This document shows positions 43,358 to 52,271 of a stretch of 64,000 nucleotides of DNA, piece after piece. Each line of letters opens with the position of its first letter. The first letter of the stretch is position 1. A model generated the notes under the pieces. It had not been told where the DNA came from. It worked only from the letters and a program-made list of their open reading frames with translations, and did not search any database. Both the position numbers and the translations under genes were made by a program. Source of the DNA: Bacteroidales bacterium (GTDB lineage Bacteria > Bacteroidota > Bacteroidia > Bacteroidales > Paludibacteraceae); contig CAAGHA010000128.1 of the NCBI GenBank assembly GCA_900769555.1, positions 31,255 to 95,254 on the forward strand, given 5' to 3'.

Positions 43358-43936
43358 ATGGCTAAAAGTGTTAAAGGAACTCAAACAGAAAAGAATCTGT
43401 TGACATCGTTTGCTGGAGAATCTCAAGCGAGAATGCGTTACACTTATTTTGCAAGTGTAGCAAAAAAAGAGGGGTATGAACAAATTTCTGCTATTTTCAT
43501 GGAGACTGCAGATCAAGAGAAAGAACATGCTAAAAGAATGTTTAAATGGTTGGAAGGTGGACCGGTTGAGATTACCGCAAAATATCCTGCAGGAGTTATT
43601 GGAACAACCTTGGAAAACTTGAAGGCTGCTGCTGAAGGTGAAAAAGAAGAGTGGACTATGGATTATCCGCATTTTGCTGATGTTGCAGAGCAAGAAGGTT
43701 TTGATGCTATTGCTGCTATGTACAGAAATATCGCTATTGCAGAAAAAGGTCATGAAGAGAGATATCGTGCTTTGTTAAACAATATCGAAAATGGAACTGT
43801 TTTCAAAAAATCGGAAGAGGTAATCTGGCAATGTAGAAATTGTGGTTACATCCACACCGGAACAGAAGCTCCTAAAGAGTGTCCGGCTTGTGCGCATGCT
43901 CAAGCTCACTTCGAAGTGAAGAAAAATAACTATTAA
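43358..43936 (+). CDS. rbr: Rubrerythrin
   Basis: A 192-residue diiron peroxidase that removes hydrogen peroxide in anaerobes. The ferritin-like domain has EKNLLTSFAGESQARMRY (Glu ligands), ETADQEKEHAKRMF (ExxH) and a second iron set in EQEGFDAIAAMYRNIAIAEK and GHEERY. The C-terminal rubredoxin domain carries CRNCGYIHTG and CPACAHAQ (about 160-184), the Cys4 iron site. It is followed by a strong terminator. Confidence 0.96.
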   Translation: MAKSVKGTQTEKNLLTSFAGESQARMRYTYFASVAKKEGYEQISAIFMETADQEKEHAKRMFKWLEGGPVEITAKYPAGVIGTTLENLKAAAEGEKEEWTMDYPHFADVAEQEGFDAIAAMYRNIAIAEKGHEERYRALLNNIENGTVFKKSEEVIWQCRNCGYIHTGTEAPKECPACAHAQAHFEVKKNNY

Positions 43937-43980
43937 TAGGCTTTCTCGAATTTTATTTGAGACCTTTTAAAAGAATTTAG

Positions 43981-44025
43981 AACCTATTTAGGCTAATCAG
44001 AAATGATGCCTGAATAGGTTTTTTT
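43981..44025 (+). terminator. Terminator after rubrerythrin
   Basis: AACCTATTTAGGC and GCCTGAATAGGTT pair around a 14-base loop; a T run follows. Confidence 0.85.
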
Positions 44026-44163
44026 ATCTCCTGAAATTTTGCTCTAACCGTCCGAATTTGATATAAAAAAGCAACTTGATTATTGGATTGCAAGTCGTTT
44101 GTTTTTTTGCCCCGTTGGTCTCTATTTTAATGGTAAGTCAAACTTATTTCAGTTGCGCTTTTA

Positions 44164-44268
44164 TTAGTAATAACCCTATTAGTAATAATGTTATTAGTAA
44201 TAACCTTATTAGTAATAATGTTGTTAGTAATAACTTTATTAGTAATAATGTTGTTAGTAATAATAATA
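44164..44268 (+). repeat. Tandem array of seven 15-bp units upstream of the ATPase gene
   Basis: The unit is TTAGTAATAA plus five bases. Two forms alternate: ...CCCTA/CCTTA/CTTTA and ...TGTTA/TGTTG. The last unit runs directly into a TATATTTG promoter octamer (44274-44281), and the last TTG boundary (44251-44253) falls 20 bases before it, a possible -33. Confidence 0.8.
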
Positions 44269-44281
44269 TTTCATATATTTG
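44251..44281 (+). promoter_or_regulatory. Promoter formed by tandem repeat end and -7 element
   Basis: TTG at 44251-44253 within the repeat, then TATATTTG at 44274-44281, 25 bases before the ATPase start. Confidence 0.5.
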
Positions 44282-44305
44282 CATTCAACTTAACACTAAA
44301 AGAGC

Positions 44306-45436
44306 ATGGAGAGTAAACCTTTTATATTTGGAATAGCCACATCGGGCGATAATTTCACCGATCGCAAGAAAGATACAGAACGACTATTGCTAAATTTTAA
44401 GCACGGAGTGAATACAGTGTTGATTTCACCTCGTCGTTGGGGTAAAACTTCGCTTGTTCAGAAAGTGTGTCATTTGGCACAATCTGATGAACTAAAAGTA
44501 GTTTATTTGGATATATTCTCGTGTCGCAGTGACAAAGATTTCTATGATGCATTTGCAGCAGCAGTTCTTAAACAAACATCATCTAAATTGGATGAGTGGT
44601 TAGAAAATGTAAAATTATTTCTTTCTCGTGTCAGTCCGAAAATTTCGATAGGAACAGACCCAATGACAGATTTTTCCATTTCACTGGAGATGAATCCTAA
44701 GCGAGAAGATATTGAAGAAATTTTGCAACTTCCGGAAAAAATAGCTCAGAAGAAAGGTTTCAATATTGTAATTTGCATCGATGAGTTTCAGCAAATTGCA
44801 GAGTTCAAAGATTCCAAAACATTTCAGAAGCGACTACGAACCGTGTGGCAGTTGCAAAAATCGGTGTCTTACTGTCTGTTTGGCAGTAAAAAGCATTTGA
44901 TGAATGAACTATTTGAAAAAAAGAGTTTTCCGTTCTATAAATTTGGAGATGTCATTTATTTGTCGAAAATCGGAACAACTGATTGGGTGGATTATATATG
45001 CGGACGATTTAAAGCTACCGGCAAGCAGATTTCAAAAGATTTGGCCGAAAGAATATGCCAAACAGTGGATAATCATTCCTCATACGTGCAACAATTGGCA
45101 TGGTTGGTTTGGGTACACACAGATAAACTTGCCACTATGCAGGATTTCGAGGAGGCGTATCAAGATATTATCAATCAAAACACTCCGTTGTTCGAAAAAC
45201 AGACGGAGAGTCTTACTACCTATCAAATGAATTTCTTGCGAGCAATTATTGATGGTGTGCATAGCGAATTTAACACGCAGGAAACCCTGAATAAATACAA
45301 GCTTGGTTTCTCGGCTAATGTTGCTATAGTAAAAAAAGCTTTAGTCAAAAAGGAACTGATAGAAATCGAAAAACGACAAGTTGTCATTCTTGATCCTCTG
45401 ATGAGAGTGTGGCTGAAAAAAGAATTGAGGATGTAA
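44306..45436 (+). CDS. AAA-type / archaeal-ATPase-like ATP-binding protein
   Basis: A 376-residue P-loop ATPase: Walker A variant SPRRWGKTS (41-49), which lacks the first Gly as in the archaeal-ATPase family, Walker B VICIDEF (155-161), then a sensor-like YCLFGSKKHLM, and a C-terminal winged-helix region (about 300-370, NFLRAIIDGVHSEF ... RVWLKKELRM). It has no known partner in the window. Such proteins are widespread orphans in Bacteroidales. Its target is unknown; it lies next to the restriction island with only rubrerythrin between. Confidence 0.8.
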   Translation: MESKPFIFGIATSGDNFTDRKKDTERLLLNFKHGVNTVLISPRRWGKTSLVQKVCHLAQSDELKVVYLDIFSCRSDKDFYDAFAAAVLKQTSSKLDEWLENVKLFLSRVSPKISIGTDPMTDFSISLEMNPKREDIEEILQLPEKIAQKKGFNIVICIDEFQQIAEFKDSKTFQKRLRTVWQLQKSVSYCLFGSKKHLMNELFEKKSFPFYKFGDVIYLSKIGTTDWVDYICGRFKATGKQISKDLAERICQTVDNHSSYVQQLAWLVWVHTDKLATMQDFEEAYQDIINQNTPLFEKQTESLTTYQMNFLRAIIDGVHSEFNTQETLNKYKLGFSANVAIVKKALVKKELIEIEKRQVVILDPLMRVWLKKELRM

Positions 45437-45506
45437 CCTATGTCAACTCATATTGATTGAGTTGCCTTATTGTAATTTATTATCAGGAACAACCTGATAT
45501 ATCCGA

Positions 45507-46490
45507 TTACAGCAACAATAATACGATGTACCCTATATATAAAATTAAAGCTGTGCCACCCCAAATTCTTCCAACTTCCCCCTCATTTGCACTCCATAGA
45601 GAGGAGATTTTCCCCGTTTCTCTCATTAATTTGAAATTTCGGGTAACATTCAGTAACCCAATCAATAGAAGGATAGAGAAGAGAAGCATCCAAACCATAT
45701 CCGGATAAAATTCGTTAAAATCAAATTGAATAGGTTGAATTATAGAACTAATACCTAAAACAGCACCGATATTAAAAATATTCGATCCGATTAAGTTTCC
45801 AATTGTAATACCAACCTCTTTTTTAAGAACCGAAATAATAGAGGCTGTAAACTCAGGTAAACTAGTACCAACTGCCACAATTGTAACAGAGATAACTCTT
45901 TCAGAGACACCTAAATTAGTAGCAATGGTTGAGGCTCCATCCACCATAAAATCAGAACCAAATGCCAACCCTGCAAGAGATGAAATAAAAATGAGTATAT
46001 TAAGCCATAAATTATTTCGAGGATCTTCAAATTTTGCCTCTTCATTTGATTTTTTGCTCATCCAAAGCAAGAGAATTGTGTAGGCAATCAAAAGTAAAAA
46101 TACAATACCACCTTCTATTCTGTTAAATTCTCCATCGTAGGCGAAAAATGTAAACAAAACAGCAAATAAAATCATCACTTTTATGTCCAACGTAATAATT
46201 TTTTTTGTGACGAAAAATGGGAGTAGTATTGCTGTCAGTCCTGCTATAAATCCAATATTCGCTATATTTGAGCCCAATACATTCCCTAATGCAATTTCAG
46301 GATGACCACTTAGTGCAGCCTCGGCACTTACCAATAATTCAGGAGCAGATGTTCCGAAAGCCACAATTGTTAATCCTATTACTAATGAAGAAATTTTAAG
46401 GCGTCGCGCAATATCAGTGGCTGAATTAACTAAAAAATTCCCCGAAACAATTAGCAGAGCCAGACCACCAAATAATTTTAAATATTCCAT
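45507..46490 (-). CDS. Calcium/sodium antiporter of the CaCA family
   Basis: A 327-residue membrane exchanger with two inverted repeats. GTSAPELLVSAEAALSG with GNVLGSNIANIGF (about 47-80) and GTSLPEFTASIISVL with GNLIGSNIFNIGA (about 205-240) are the paired alpha-repeat ion sites. Ten helices are expected. It would extrude Ca2+ (or another cation) using the Na+ gradient, as YrbG-like proteins do. Confidence 0.9.
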   Translation of the reverse strand: MEYLKLFGGLALLIVSGNFLVNSATDIARRLKISSLVIGLTIVAFGTSAPELLVSAEAALSGHPEIALGNVLGSNIANIGFIAGLTAILLPFFVTKKIITLDIKVMILFAVLFTFFAYDGEFNRIEGGIVFLLLIAYTILLLWMSKKSNEEAKFEDPRNNLWLNILIFISSLAGLAFGSDFMVDGASTIATNLGVSERVISVTIVAVGTSLPEFTASIISVLKKEVGITIGNLIGSNIFNIGAVLGISSIIQPIQFDFNEFYPDMVWMLLFSILLLIGLLNVTRNFKLMRETGKISSLWSANEGEVGRIWGGTALILYIGYIVLLLL

Positions 46491-46540
46491 AAGAGTTGTA
46501 CGATTTTAATGTTATGCAAAAGTATGAAATTTGGAAGAAA

Positions 46541-46879
46541 TCACAAATATTTTTTCCGTATGTAAAATCTCCAAGTGTAAAATTTTCTCTCTTTAAAGTA
46601 ATTAAAATTATTTTGATTGCAGTATGCTTCCCGTTCGAACGAAATATTCTTATAGGCAATAATTGGATTTTTGTAAATAATACATTTGATAAGCCATTCC
46701 AAAACGTACCATAAATAGAAAAAAATAAATAGCATTTCCACCATTTGTTTTGTATGAATACCTTCGTGAATGGCATCCGTAGGCGTGAACCTCAATCCCT
46801 TTCGAACAAATATTACTCCAAATAGATTGATGGCTTTAAAACCTTTTATCGGTAAAATGTTATTATATATTATTTTCAT
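46541..46879 (-). CDS. Small membrane protein with HExxH motif
   Basis: A 112-residue protein: MKIIYNNILPIKGFKAINLFG, then HEGIH (38-42), a hydrophobic helix (about 48-65), and NISFEREAYCNQNN (about 80-93). HEGIH plus a downstream Glu in FEREAY suggests a metal site like a gluzincin peptidase, but the fold is far too short for a normal peptidase. The pattern is shared by a small Bacteroidota family. The role is unknown. Confidence 0.75.
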   Translation of the reverse strand: MKIIYNNILPIKGFKAINLFGVIFVRKGLRFTPTDAIHEGIHTKQMVEMLFIFFYLWYVLEWLIKCIIYKNPIIAYKNISFEREAYCNQNNFNYFKERKFYTWRFYIRKKYL

Positions 46880-47046
46880 CCCTCTTTTTGTTTTTAATAA
46901 ACATGTGCAAAGGTATTAAAAAAGATGAATTAGAACTCAAACAGATTGTTTGATAATTGGATTTCGATTAATTTTGTATTTCAGAAATAGAGAAATTTAG
47001 AAAGTTTAGTTTCTATATTAAAGGCTGTAAATGAGTTAATTTAGGT

Positions 47047-47493
47047 ATGGCATCAGAAGTAATAGTACAAGAGGCAGATTGGTCAACAACATCCGAACAA
47101 CCCTATGTTGATGGCGGTGTTCGTGCCGGATTTCCATCTCCAAGTCAGGACTACTTAGAACAGACATTGGATTTAAACCGTTTTTTGGTATCCCATCCTG
47201 AGTCTACATTTTTTGCTAAGGTTGTAGGGGATTCAATGATTGATGTTGGAATAGAGGAGGGTGATTTATTGGTGATTGATAGAAGTATCGATCCACAAGA
47301 TGGACATATCGTAGTTGCATTTTTAGATGGTGAGTTTACATTAAAGTTTATTCGAGTTGATAAACAAAATACCAATCAGCTATATTTGGTACCGGCAAAT
47401 AGTGATTATCCTGAAATTTTGGTTACCTCAGAGCAGCAATTTGTAGTATGGGGAGTGGTAACTTATTCGATTAAAAATCGACTTAAGCGATAG
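47047..47493 (+). CDS. umuD: UmuD-like S24 autoprotease
   Basis: A 148-residue LexA-like regulator of error-prone polymerase. RAGFPSPS (about 26-33) holds the Ala-Gly cleavage site; GDSM (about 61-64) has the catalytic Ser, and GEFTLKFI (about 97-104) the catalytic Lys. RecA-stimulated self-cleavage makes UmuD', which joins UmuC. It precedes umuC by six bases. Confidence 0.94.
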   Translation: MASEVIVQEADWSTTSEQPYVDGGVRAGFPSPSQDYLEQTLDLNRFLVSHPESTFFAKVVGDSMIDVGIEEGDLLVIDRSIDPQDGHIVVAFLDGEFTLKFIRVDKQNTNQLYLVPANSDYPEILVTSEQQFVVWGVVTYSIKNRLKR

Positions 47494-47499
47494 AATCAG

Positions 47500-48786
47500 A
47501 TGTATTTTTTAGTTGATTGTAATAACTTCTTTGTTTCGTGCGAACGATTATTTCGTCCGGATTTGAACGGAAGACCGGTTGTTGTGCTAAGTAACAATGA
47601 CGGGTGTGTTGTTGCACGCAGCAATGAGGCAAAAGCAATCGGAATCGCGATGGGAATACCATTATTCAAGATTAAAGAAGAAATTCGTTTACATGACATT
47701 CAAGTCTTCTCATCAAATTATCCACTTTATGCAGATATGTCTTCTCGCGTAATGTCTATCTTAAGAGAAGAAGTTGGAACAATAAATGTCTATTCCATAG
47801 ATGAAGCTTTTTTTCAGTTGGAAGTTTCGAATGAAGAGGCAAGACTGTTTTCAGAAAAATTACGGCGAAAAATAGTTAAGTGGGTGGGTATTCCGGTGTC
47901 GATTGGAGTAGCACCTACAATGACATTGGCAAAAGTTGCCTCGTATTTTGCAAAAAAAATAGAAGGTTACCATGGGATTTGCATGATAGATAACGATGAG
48001 AAAAGAGTAAAAGCTTTGAAACTGCTACCCATTTCAGAAATTTGGGGTGTAGGTCGGCGTCTATCAGAAAAAATGAGATTTTCAGGAATAAAAACAGCCT
48101 ATGACTTAACACAACGGACAGAGGAATGGGCTAAAAATGTCGGTTCTATATTGTTGGTTCGAACGCAAAAAGAATTGCGAGGAAAACCTGCTGTAAAGAT
48201 AGACAGCTATTCCGATGCACAATCGCTTTGTACTTCTCGCTCTTTTGCATCGGTAATTACCGATTACTCTATGTTACGCACATTTGTTTCCAATTTTGCT
48301 GCCAAAGTAGCCAAACGTCTGCGAGAAAAAAAACTATTAACTTCTGTACTTACGATTTTTATACAGACAAATTTTCATGACCATAACTCGCCGCAATATT
48401 CCAACAGTGTGCATATTGCCTTACCAACACCTACCAATAATACCCCGGAATTGATACAGAAATCTCTTCAAGCACTTGCAAAAATCTATATAAAAGGCTA
48501 TTCCTACAAAAAAGCCGGAGTGATAGCTTCTTCCATTGTATCTCAAGATAATCAGCAATATGCTTTGTTTGAAGAAAATCCTGAACGACGACGAAAATTA
48601 GAAAAATTATCGTTAGTGATGGATGAACTTAATCGAAAAAGTGGGGAAGAGGTCATACAGACAGCTGTACAACTTTATTCGGATCGAGATTCCTTACTAA
48701 ATGTACCATTTAAAGATCAAATCAAACACGACTATAGAAGCAATGCTTATACAACCAATTGGAATGAATTGATGGAGGTAAAATAG
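47500..48786 (+). CDS. umuC: DNA polymerase V subunit UmuC
   Basis: A 428-residue Y-family polymerase for translesion synthesis. FLVDCNNFFVSCERLFRP (3-20) has the first metal Asp; VLSNNDGCVVARSNEAK binds nucleotide; VYSIDEAFFQL has the catalytic Asp-Glu. IWGVGRRLSEKM is the helix-hairpin-helix part, and the little-finger and tail domains follow. It is intact and forms an operon with umuD. Confidence 0.95.
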   Translation: MYFLVDCNNFFVSCERLFRPDLNGRPVVVLSNNDGCVVARSNEAKAIGIAMGIPLFKIKEEIRLHDIQVFSSNYPLYADMSSRVMSILREEVGTINVYSIDEAFFQLEVSNEEARLFSEKLRRKIVKWVGIPVSIGVAPTMTLAKVASYFAKKIEGYHGICMIDNDEKRVKALKLLPISEIWGVGRRLSEKMRFSGIKTAYDLTQRTEEWAKNVGSILLVRTQKELRGKPAVKIDSYSDAQSLCTSRSFASVITDYSMLRTFVSNFAAKVAKRLREKKLLTSVLTIFIQTNFHDHNSPQYSNSVHIALPTPTNNTPELIQKSLQALAKIYIKGYSYKKAGVIASSIVSQDNQQYALFEENPERRRKLEKLSLVMDELNRKSGEEVIQTAVQLYSDRDSLLNVPFKDQIKHDYRSNAYTTNWNELMEVK

Positions 48787-48797
48787 ACGTTTAAAAT

Positions 48798-49193
48798 CTA
48801 TTTTTCCTCATTTTCGGCATAGCCAATAACATTTCCACTAATCAGAGTGTCACTCCAAATATGCTCTCTGGCAATATCAATAACCTTGCAACAATGGATA
48901 TGATTAAAATTTCCTCTTTTCATATCGTGCAGAAACGTTGCAGCAATATGATCTTGAGAATGACTTAACCCACGGCGAGATGGATATCCAATATATGCAG
49001 TATCTTCAATAACTGCTGCATGCTCCATATAATTCATGGCTGCAACATTTTTTATGAATAAATTTGCCTCTTTTTGCAAACTTTCTTTTGTTTGTGTTGA
49101 ATCAATATTATTGTTGGATGTCTCGTTTTTTTGTATGACAGTGCAAGCAGAACAAATAATTCCTATGCATAAAATTGAAAATAGATGTTTCAT
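48798..49193 (-). CDS. Predicted lipoprotein, function unknown
   Basis: A 131-residue protein with a lipoprotein signal (MKHLFSILCIGIICSAC; Cys near 17) and a mature region rich in Asn/Thr then helical: QKEANLFIKNVAAMN, GLSHSQDHIAATFLHDM, and HCCKVIDIAREHIW. I start at ATG 49193; an upstream Met at 49226 would precede the signal by 11 residues. No family is recognised. Confidence 0.65.
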   Translation of the reverse strand: MKHLFSILCIGIICSACTVIQKNETSNNNIDSTQTKESLQKEANLFIKNVAAMNYMEHAAVIEDTAYIGYPSRRGLSHSQDHIAATFLHDMKRGNFNHIHCCKVIDIAREHIWSDTLISGNVIGYAENEEK

Positions 49194-49229
49194 GGTATTT
49201 CTTTTTTTTACAAATATAAGAAGCATTTA

Positions 49230-49591
49230 ATAGTTTTAAATACTTTTTTATAAAAAAATATGAAATTATGCCAAATATATTGTAAATAAGAGGTTTTTCA
49301 GTAGGTTTTGACATTTTTTTTGCATTTAAAATGCTTGAATATTTTTAGTTTTTGATTGAATATTTTGATTGATTATTGGTGAATCCCTCTATATTTGCGA
49401 CCGTAAAAACTGATGACAATATTGTTGTAAGTGTAGTGTAAGTGTATTGTAAGAGTAAGTGTTAGAATTTAGGATTAAAGTATTTTGTTGATAGGAAATA
49501 TTGTAGGAGTGGTGTAACTATACAGATTTAGAGTGTCTGTGTGTTAAGGAGTATGATATTAAAGAAACAATGACTATAAATTAATACATCT
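49230..49591 (+). promoter_or_regulatory. Xylanase upstream region with -7 element and long leader
   Basis: TATATTTG at 49390-49397 fits the -7 consensus. About 190 bases of leader follow, with GTAAGTGTA-type short repeats at about 49427-49462. A long leader before a secreted glycanase suggests post-transcriptional control, which is inference. Confidence 0.45.
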
Positions 49592-51541
49592 ATGAACAAA
49601 CATTTTTCTTTTGTAGTTGCTTTGTTGCTAATTTTTGCAACAGCAAATGCACAATTAAGTAAAAATCCATGTAAGTTCTTAGGAAACATTACTACCTCTT
49701 ATAATTGGCAAGAACAAGCCGATGCGCAAGAGGCGAATGAGAAGTACTATGAACTGTGGGATCAGATTACATCTGAGAATGGTAGTAAGTGGGGATCTAT
49801 CCACACCGGTCGTGGGCAATTCAATTGGACCAATGCCGATCGTGCTTATAATTATGCGAAACAGCATGGTTTTCCTTTTAAATTTCACTGTTTGATTTGG
49901 GGTAGTCAATATCCTAGTTGGATTAAAAATTTAAGCGCATCAGAAACATACGATGTGATTGTGGAGTGGATGGATGCTGTTAAAGAGCATTACCCTGATT
50001 TAGAGTTGATTGATGTGGTGAATGAAGCAATTTGTGTAAACGGACAATACCACTCGCCTTACAATGAAACAAAAATCATTGAAGCATTAGGTGGTACAGG
50101 AAGAACAGGTTATGACTGGATTATCAAAGCATTCCACATGGCACGTGAACGCTGGCCGAATGCTAAATTGATATACAATGACTACAACACATTCCGTTGG
50201 CAAAAAAATGAGTTCATAGCTTTGGTGAAAGCGTTGATTGATGGTGGAGCTCCAATTGATGCGTATGGTGCTCAATCACATGACCTTACCGATATGGAAT
50301 TTGATGAATTTAAAAGAGCGATGGATGAAACACAGCAAAAATTAGGTATTCCAATGTATATCACGGAGTATGATATCGGTACAGATAACGATGCATTGCA
50401 ATTACAACGTTATAAAGAGCAAATTCCTTATATGTGGGAAGCCGATTATGTGGCAGGTGTCACTCTATGGGGATGGATTTATGGAAAAACTTGGACAACC
50501 AACGGAAACTCCGGTTTGATTAAAAATAAAGTGGATAGACCTGCAATGACTTGGTTGCGCGAGTATATGGCAACAGATGCTGCTAAAAATGCTAAAAGTC
50601 CGTTTTGTGGAGGAAATTCAGCAACCATTCAATTGTCTGCAACCACTCTGCAATTAGGAGATTCGATTTCTATTACTGCAACTGCCAAAATGCAGGGGGA
50701 AATAGACCATATCGACTTCTTTGCAGGAGATGAGTTGTTGGTTCATAAGTATATCAGTCCGTACGTATGGAATTACAGACCGACAGAAACAGGAACTCAT
50801 ACCATTACTATTGTAGCATACGATAAAAATGGAAATGAGGTAGAACAATCCGCAGAGTTGTATGTGTGTGCTGCTCGATCTCCATTTAATGAATCTCCTG
50901 CAGAAATCCCGGGAACAATTGAGGTTGAGGAGTTTGATAAAGGTTGTGAAGGAATTGCATACCATGATAGTGATAATGAGAATGAAGGTGATGCAACTAT
51001 TCAAGAAGGTGGAGTTGATATTGTAACAGGAGGAGATAATTTTGCTATCGGATATACCGCAGCTGATGAGTGGCTTGAATATACAGTCTCAGTTGCAAAA
51101 AGTGGAGAATATACATTGTCAGCATTTGCTGCTTCCGGTTTAGAAAGTTCAGGATTCCAATTGTATTTGGATGGAAAAGAACTTGGGGATAAAGTTACTG
51201 TTCCTCAAACGGCTGAAGATAGTTGGGATGTATATGAGGAGATTTCTCTTGGTGATATTTCTTTGACTGAAGGTTCTCATACACTTCGTTTAACTATAAC
51301 AAACCCATATTGCAATATTGATAAATTGGTATTTGCAACGAAAGGAAGTCCAACTTCTTTGACTGATGCATTATCTGATTTCAAAGGTGTGTGTGATGTT
51401 TATACCGTATTGGGCGTTTGGGTTAAACAAGTTGATCTGCTTAACGGAGATAGTACATTGTTGCAAAATGAATTAAACGATGGTGTTTATTTCTTGCGTA
51501 ATAAGTCTGGAAAGAACCAAATGATTGTGGTAGGTAATTGA
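49592..51541 (+). CDS. GH10 endo-1,4-beta-xylanase with Ig-like, CBM6 and T9SS sorting domains
   Basis: A 649-residue secreted enzyme. Signal peptide 1-20; GH10 barrel about 21-335 with acid/base Glu145 (DVVNEA) and nucleophile Glu259 (ITEYDIG), WGSIHTGRGQFNWTNAD, and the GVTLWGWIYG strand; Ig-like domain about 345-430; CBM6 about 440-580 (VEEFDKGCEGIAYHD, GYTAADEWLEYTV); and a type IX sorting domain about 590-649 ending GVYFLRNKSGKNQMIVV. It hydrolyses xylan backbone. The tail closely resembles that of the esterase at 2345. No SusC/SusD genes lie nearby. Confidence 0.93.
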   Translation: MNKHFSFVVALLLIFATANAQLSKNPCKFLGNITTSYNWQEQADAQEANEKYYELWDQITSENGSKWGSIHTGRGQFNWTNADRAYNYAKQHGFPFKFHCLIWGSQYPSWIKNLSASETYDVIVEWMDAVKEHYPDLELIDVVNEAICVNGQYHSPYNETKIIEALGGTGRTGYDWIIKAFHMARERWPNAKLIYNDYNTFRWQKNEFIALVKALIDGGAPIDAYGAQSHDLTDMEFDEFKRAMDETQQKLGIPMYITEYDIGTDNDALQLQRYKEQIPYMWEADYVAGVTLWGWIYGKTWTTNGNSGLIKNKVDRPAMTWLREYMATDAAKNAKSPFCGGNSATIQLSATTLQLGDSISITATAKMQGEIDHIDFFAGDELLVHKYISPYVWNYRPTETGTHTITIVAYDKNGNEVEQSAELYVCAARSPFNESPAEIPGTIEVEEFDKGCEGIAYHDSDNENEGDATIQEGGVDIVTGGDNFAIGYTAADEWLEYTVSVAKSGEYTLSAFAASGLESSGFQLYLDGKELGDKVTVPQTAEDSWDVYEEISLGDISLTEGSHTLRLTITNPYCNIDKLVFATKGSPTSLTDALSDFKGVCDVYTVLGVWVKQVDLLNGDSTLLQNELNDGVYFLRNKSGKNQMIVVGN

Positions 51542-51568
51542 TTTTTTGTAAATATTTTGAAACTATTT

Positions 51569-51632
51569 TAATAAATGCTATAAATTAAATCGAAAAGATT
51601 GAGAAAACAGAATTTATAGAAATTACATTAAT
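51569..51632 (+). repeat. Short (64-bp) form of the TTAAGGTAA-end repeat
   Basis: Both diverged ends are present, ATGCTATAAATTAAATCG and ATTTATAGAAATTACATTAA, with only about 20 bases between them. It looks like an internally deleted copy. Confidence 0.5.
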
Positions 51633-51687
51633 AAAACTATTATTATTTAGGTCGCTTATATTATTACGTAAAATAGTTTCATTATTC

Positions 51688-51726
51688 AAAGGGGTGCATA
51701 CAAATAGAGAGGATGCACCTCTTTGT
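51688..51726 (+). terminator. Terminator after the xylanase
   Basis: AAAGGGGTGCAT and ATGCACCTCTTT pair around a 13-base loop, then a T-rich run. Confidence 0.75.
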
Positions 51727-51820
51727 TTACTTATAAATAATTAATTTTTTTTATTGTTTGACGAAATAATCCGATTGTATAATGAATTTCTACATTATGT
51801 TTGCAATCGTTGAGTTGTGA

Positions 51821-52041
51821 GACCTAAAGGTTTTTGTGAGAAGAAGTGATGTTAGAGTGGATTATATTGGAGATACTCCGGAGCAAACATCTGTTTCATT
51901 AGATAATTCTGAAATTTTTGCAATGTATGATGTTTATTCTGAATTTATTATTTAACTCAGATTAAGTATGACGAAGGAGAGTCATTAGAGCAAACATTGA
52001 TAGATGCAGTAGGGGAAGCCGTAGTTTATAATACTTCGTAA
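51821..52041 (+). pseudogene. Frameshifted gene remnant, family unknown
   Basis: Open frame from 51821 reads DLKVFVRRSDVRVDYIG ... AMYDVYSEFII and stops at 51953-51955; a second frame then continues IKYDEGESLEQTLIDAVG up to the stop at 52041. The two parts read like one protein broken by a frameshift. No family is recognised, and no start codon for a full gene is found upstream. Confidence 0.35.
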
Positions 52042-52131
52042 CGTTGAAACCGGAAATTCAATCCCTTGCATTGTAAAAGAGTAACAATTTTTTCCCATGT
52101 TTTGCATGGTTTTTAATAAGAACTGAGGGAA

Positions 52132-52175
52132 AGGGAGGTTTTGTCAAATTAGGCAAGACCTCTCTTTTTTTTAGG
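52132..52175 (+). terminator. Terminator-like hairpin in the xylanase-panB gap
   Basis: GAGGTTTTG at 52135-52143 pairs with CAAGACCTC at 52154-52162; a T run follows. A smaller CCATG/CATGG hairpin with a T run lies just before, near 52096-52118. Confidence 0.65.
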
Positions 52176-52234
52176 TTTAAACTGTTAAAATATTATAAAA
52201 TAAAAAAGAATCTAAAAAAATAATATAAGTGATG

Positions 52235-52265
52235 TTGTAATATTAAAATATATGATATAATTTTG
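52235..52265 (+). promoter_or_regulatory. Promoter of candidate small RNA
   Basis: TTG at 52235-52237 and TAATTTTG at 52258-52265 are 20 bases apart, a near-consensus Bacteroidota promoter with no open reading frame behind it. Confidence 0.5.
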
Positions 52266-52271
52266 TGCATT

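Noticed and set aside
44164..44268. Possible CRISPR array
   Set aside because: Units are contiguous 15-mers with no unique spacers and no cas genes nearby.
44076..44336. Open frame encoding ISNNV-type repeats before the ATPase
   Set aside because: The 15-bp repeat unit is a multiple of three and keeps the frame open by chance; it contains the ATPase promoter and has no homology.
46900..47046. SOS operator upstream of umuDC
   Set aside because: No convincing LexA-type palindrome could be found before umuD.
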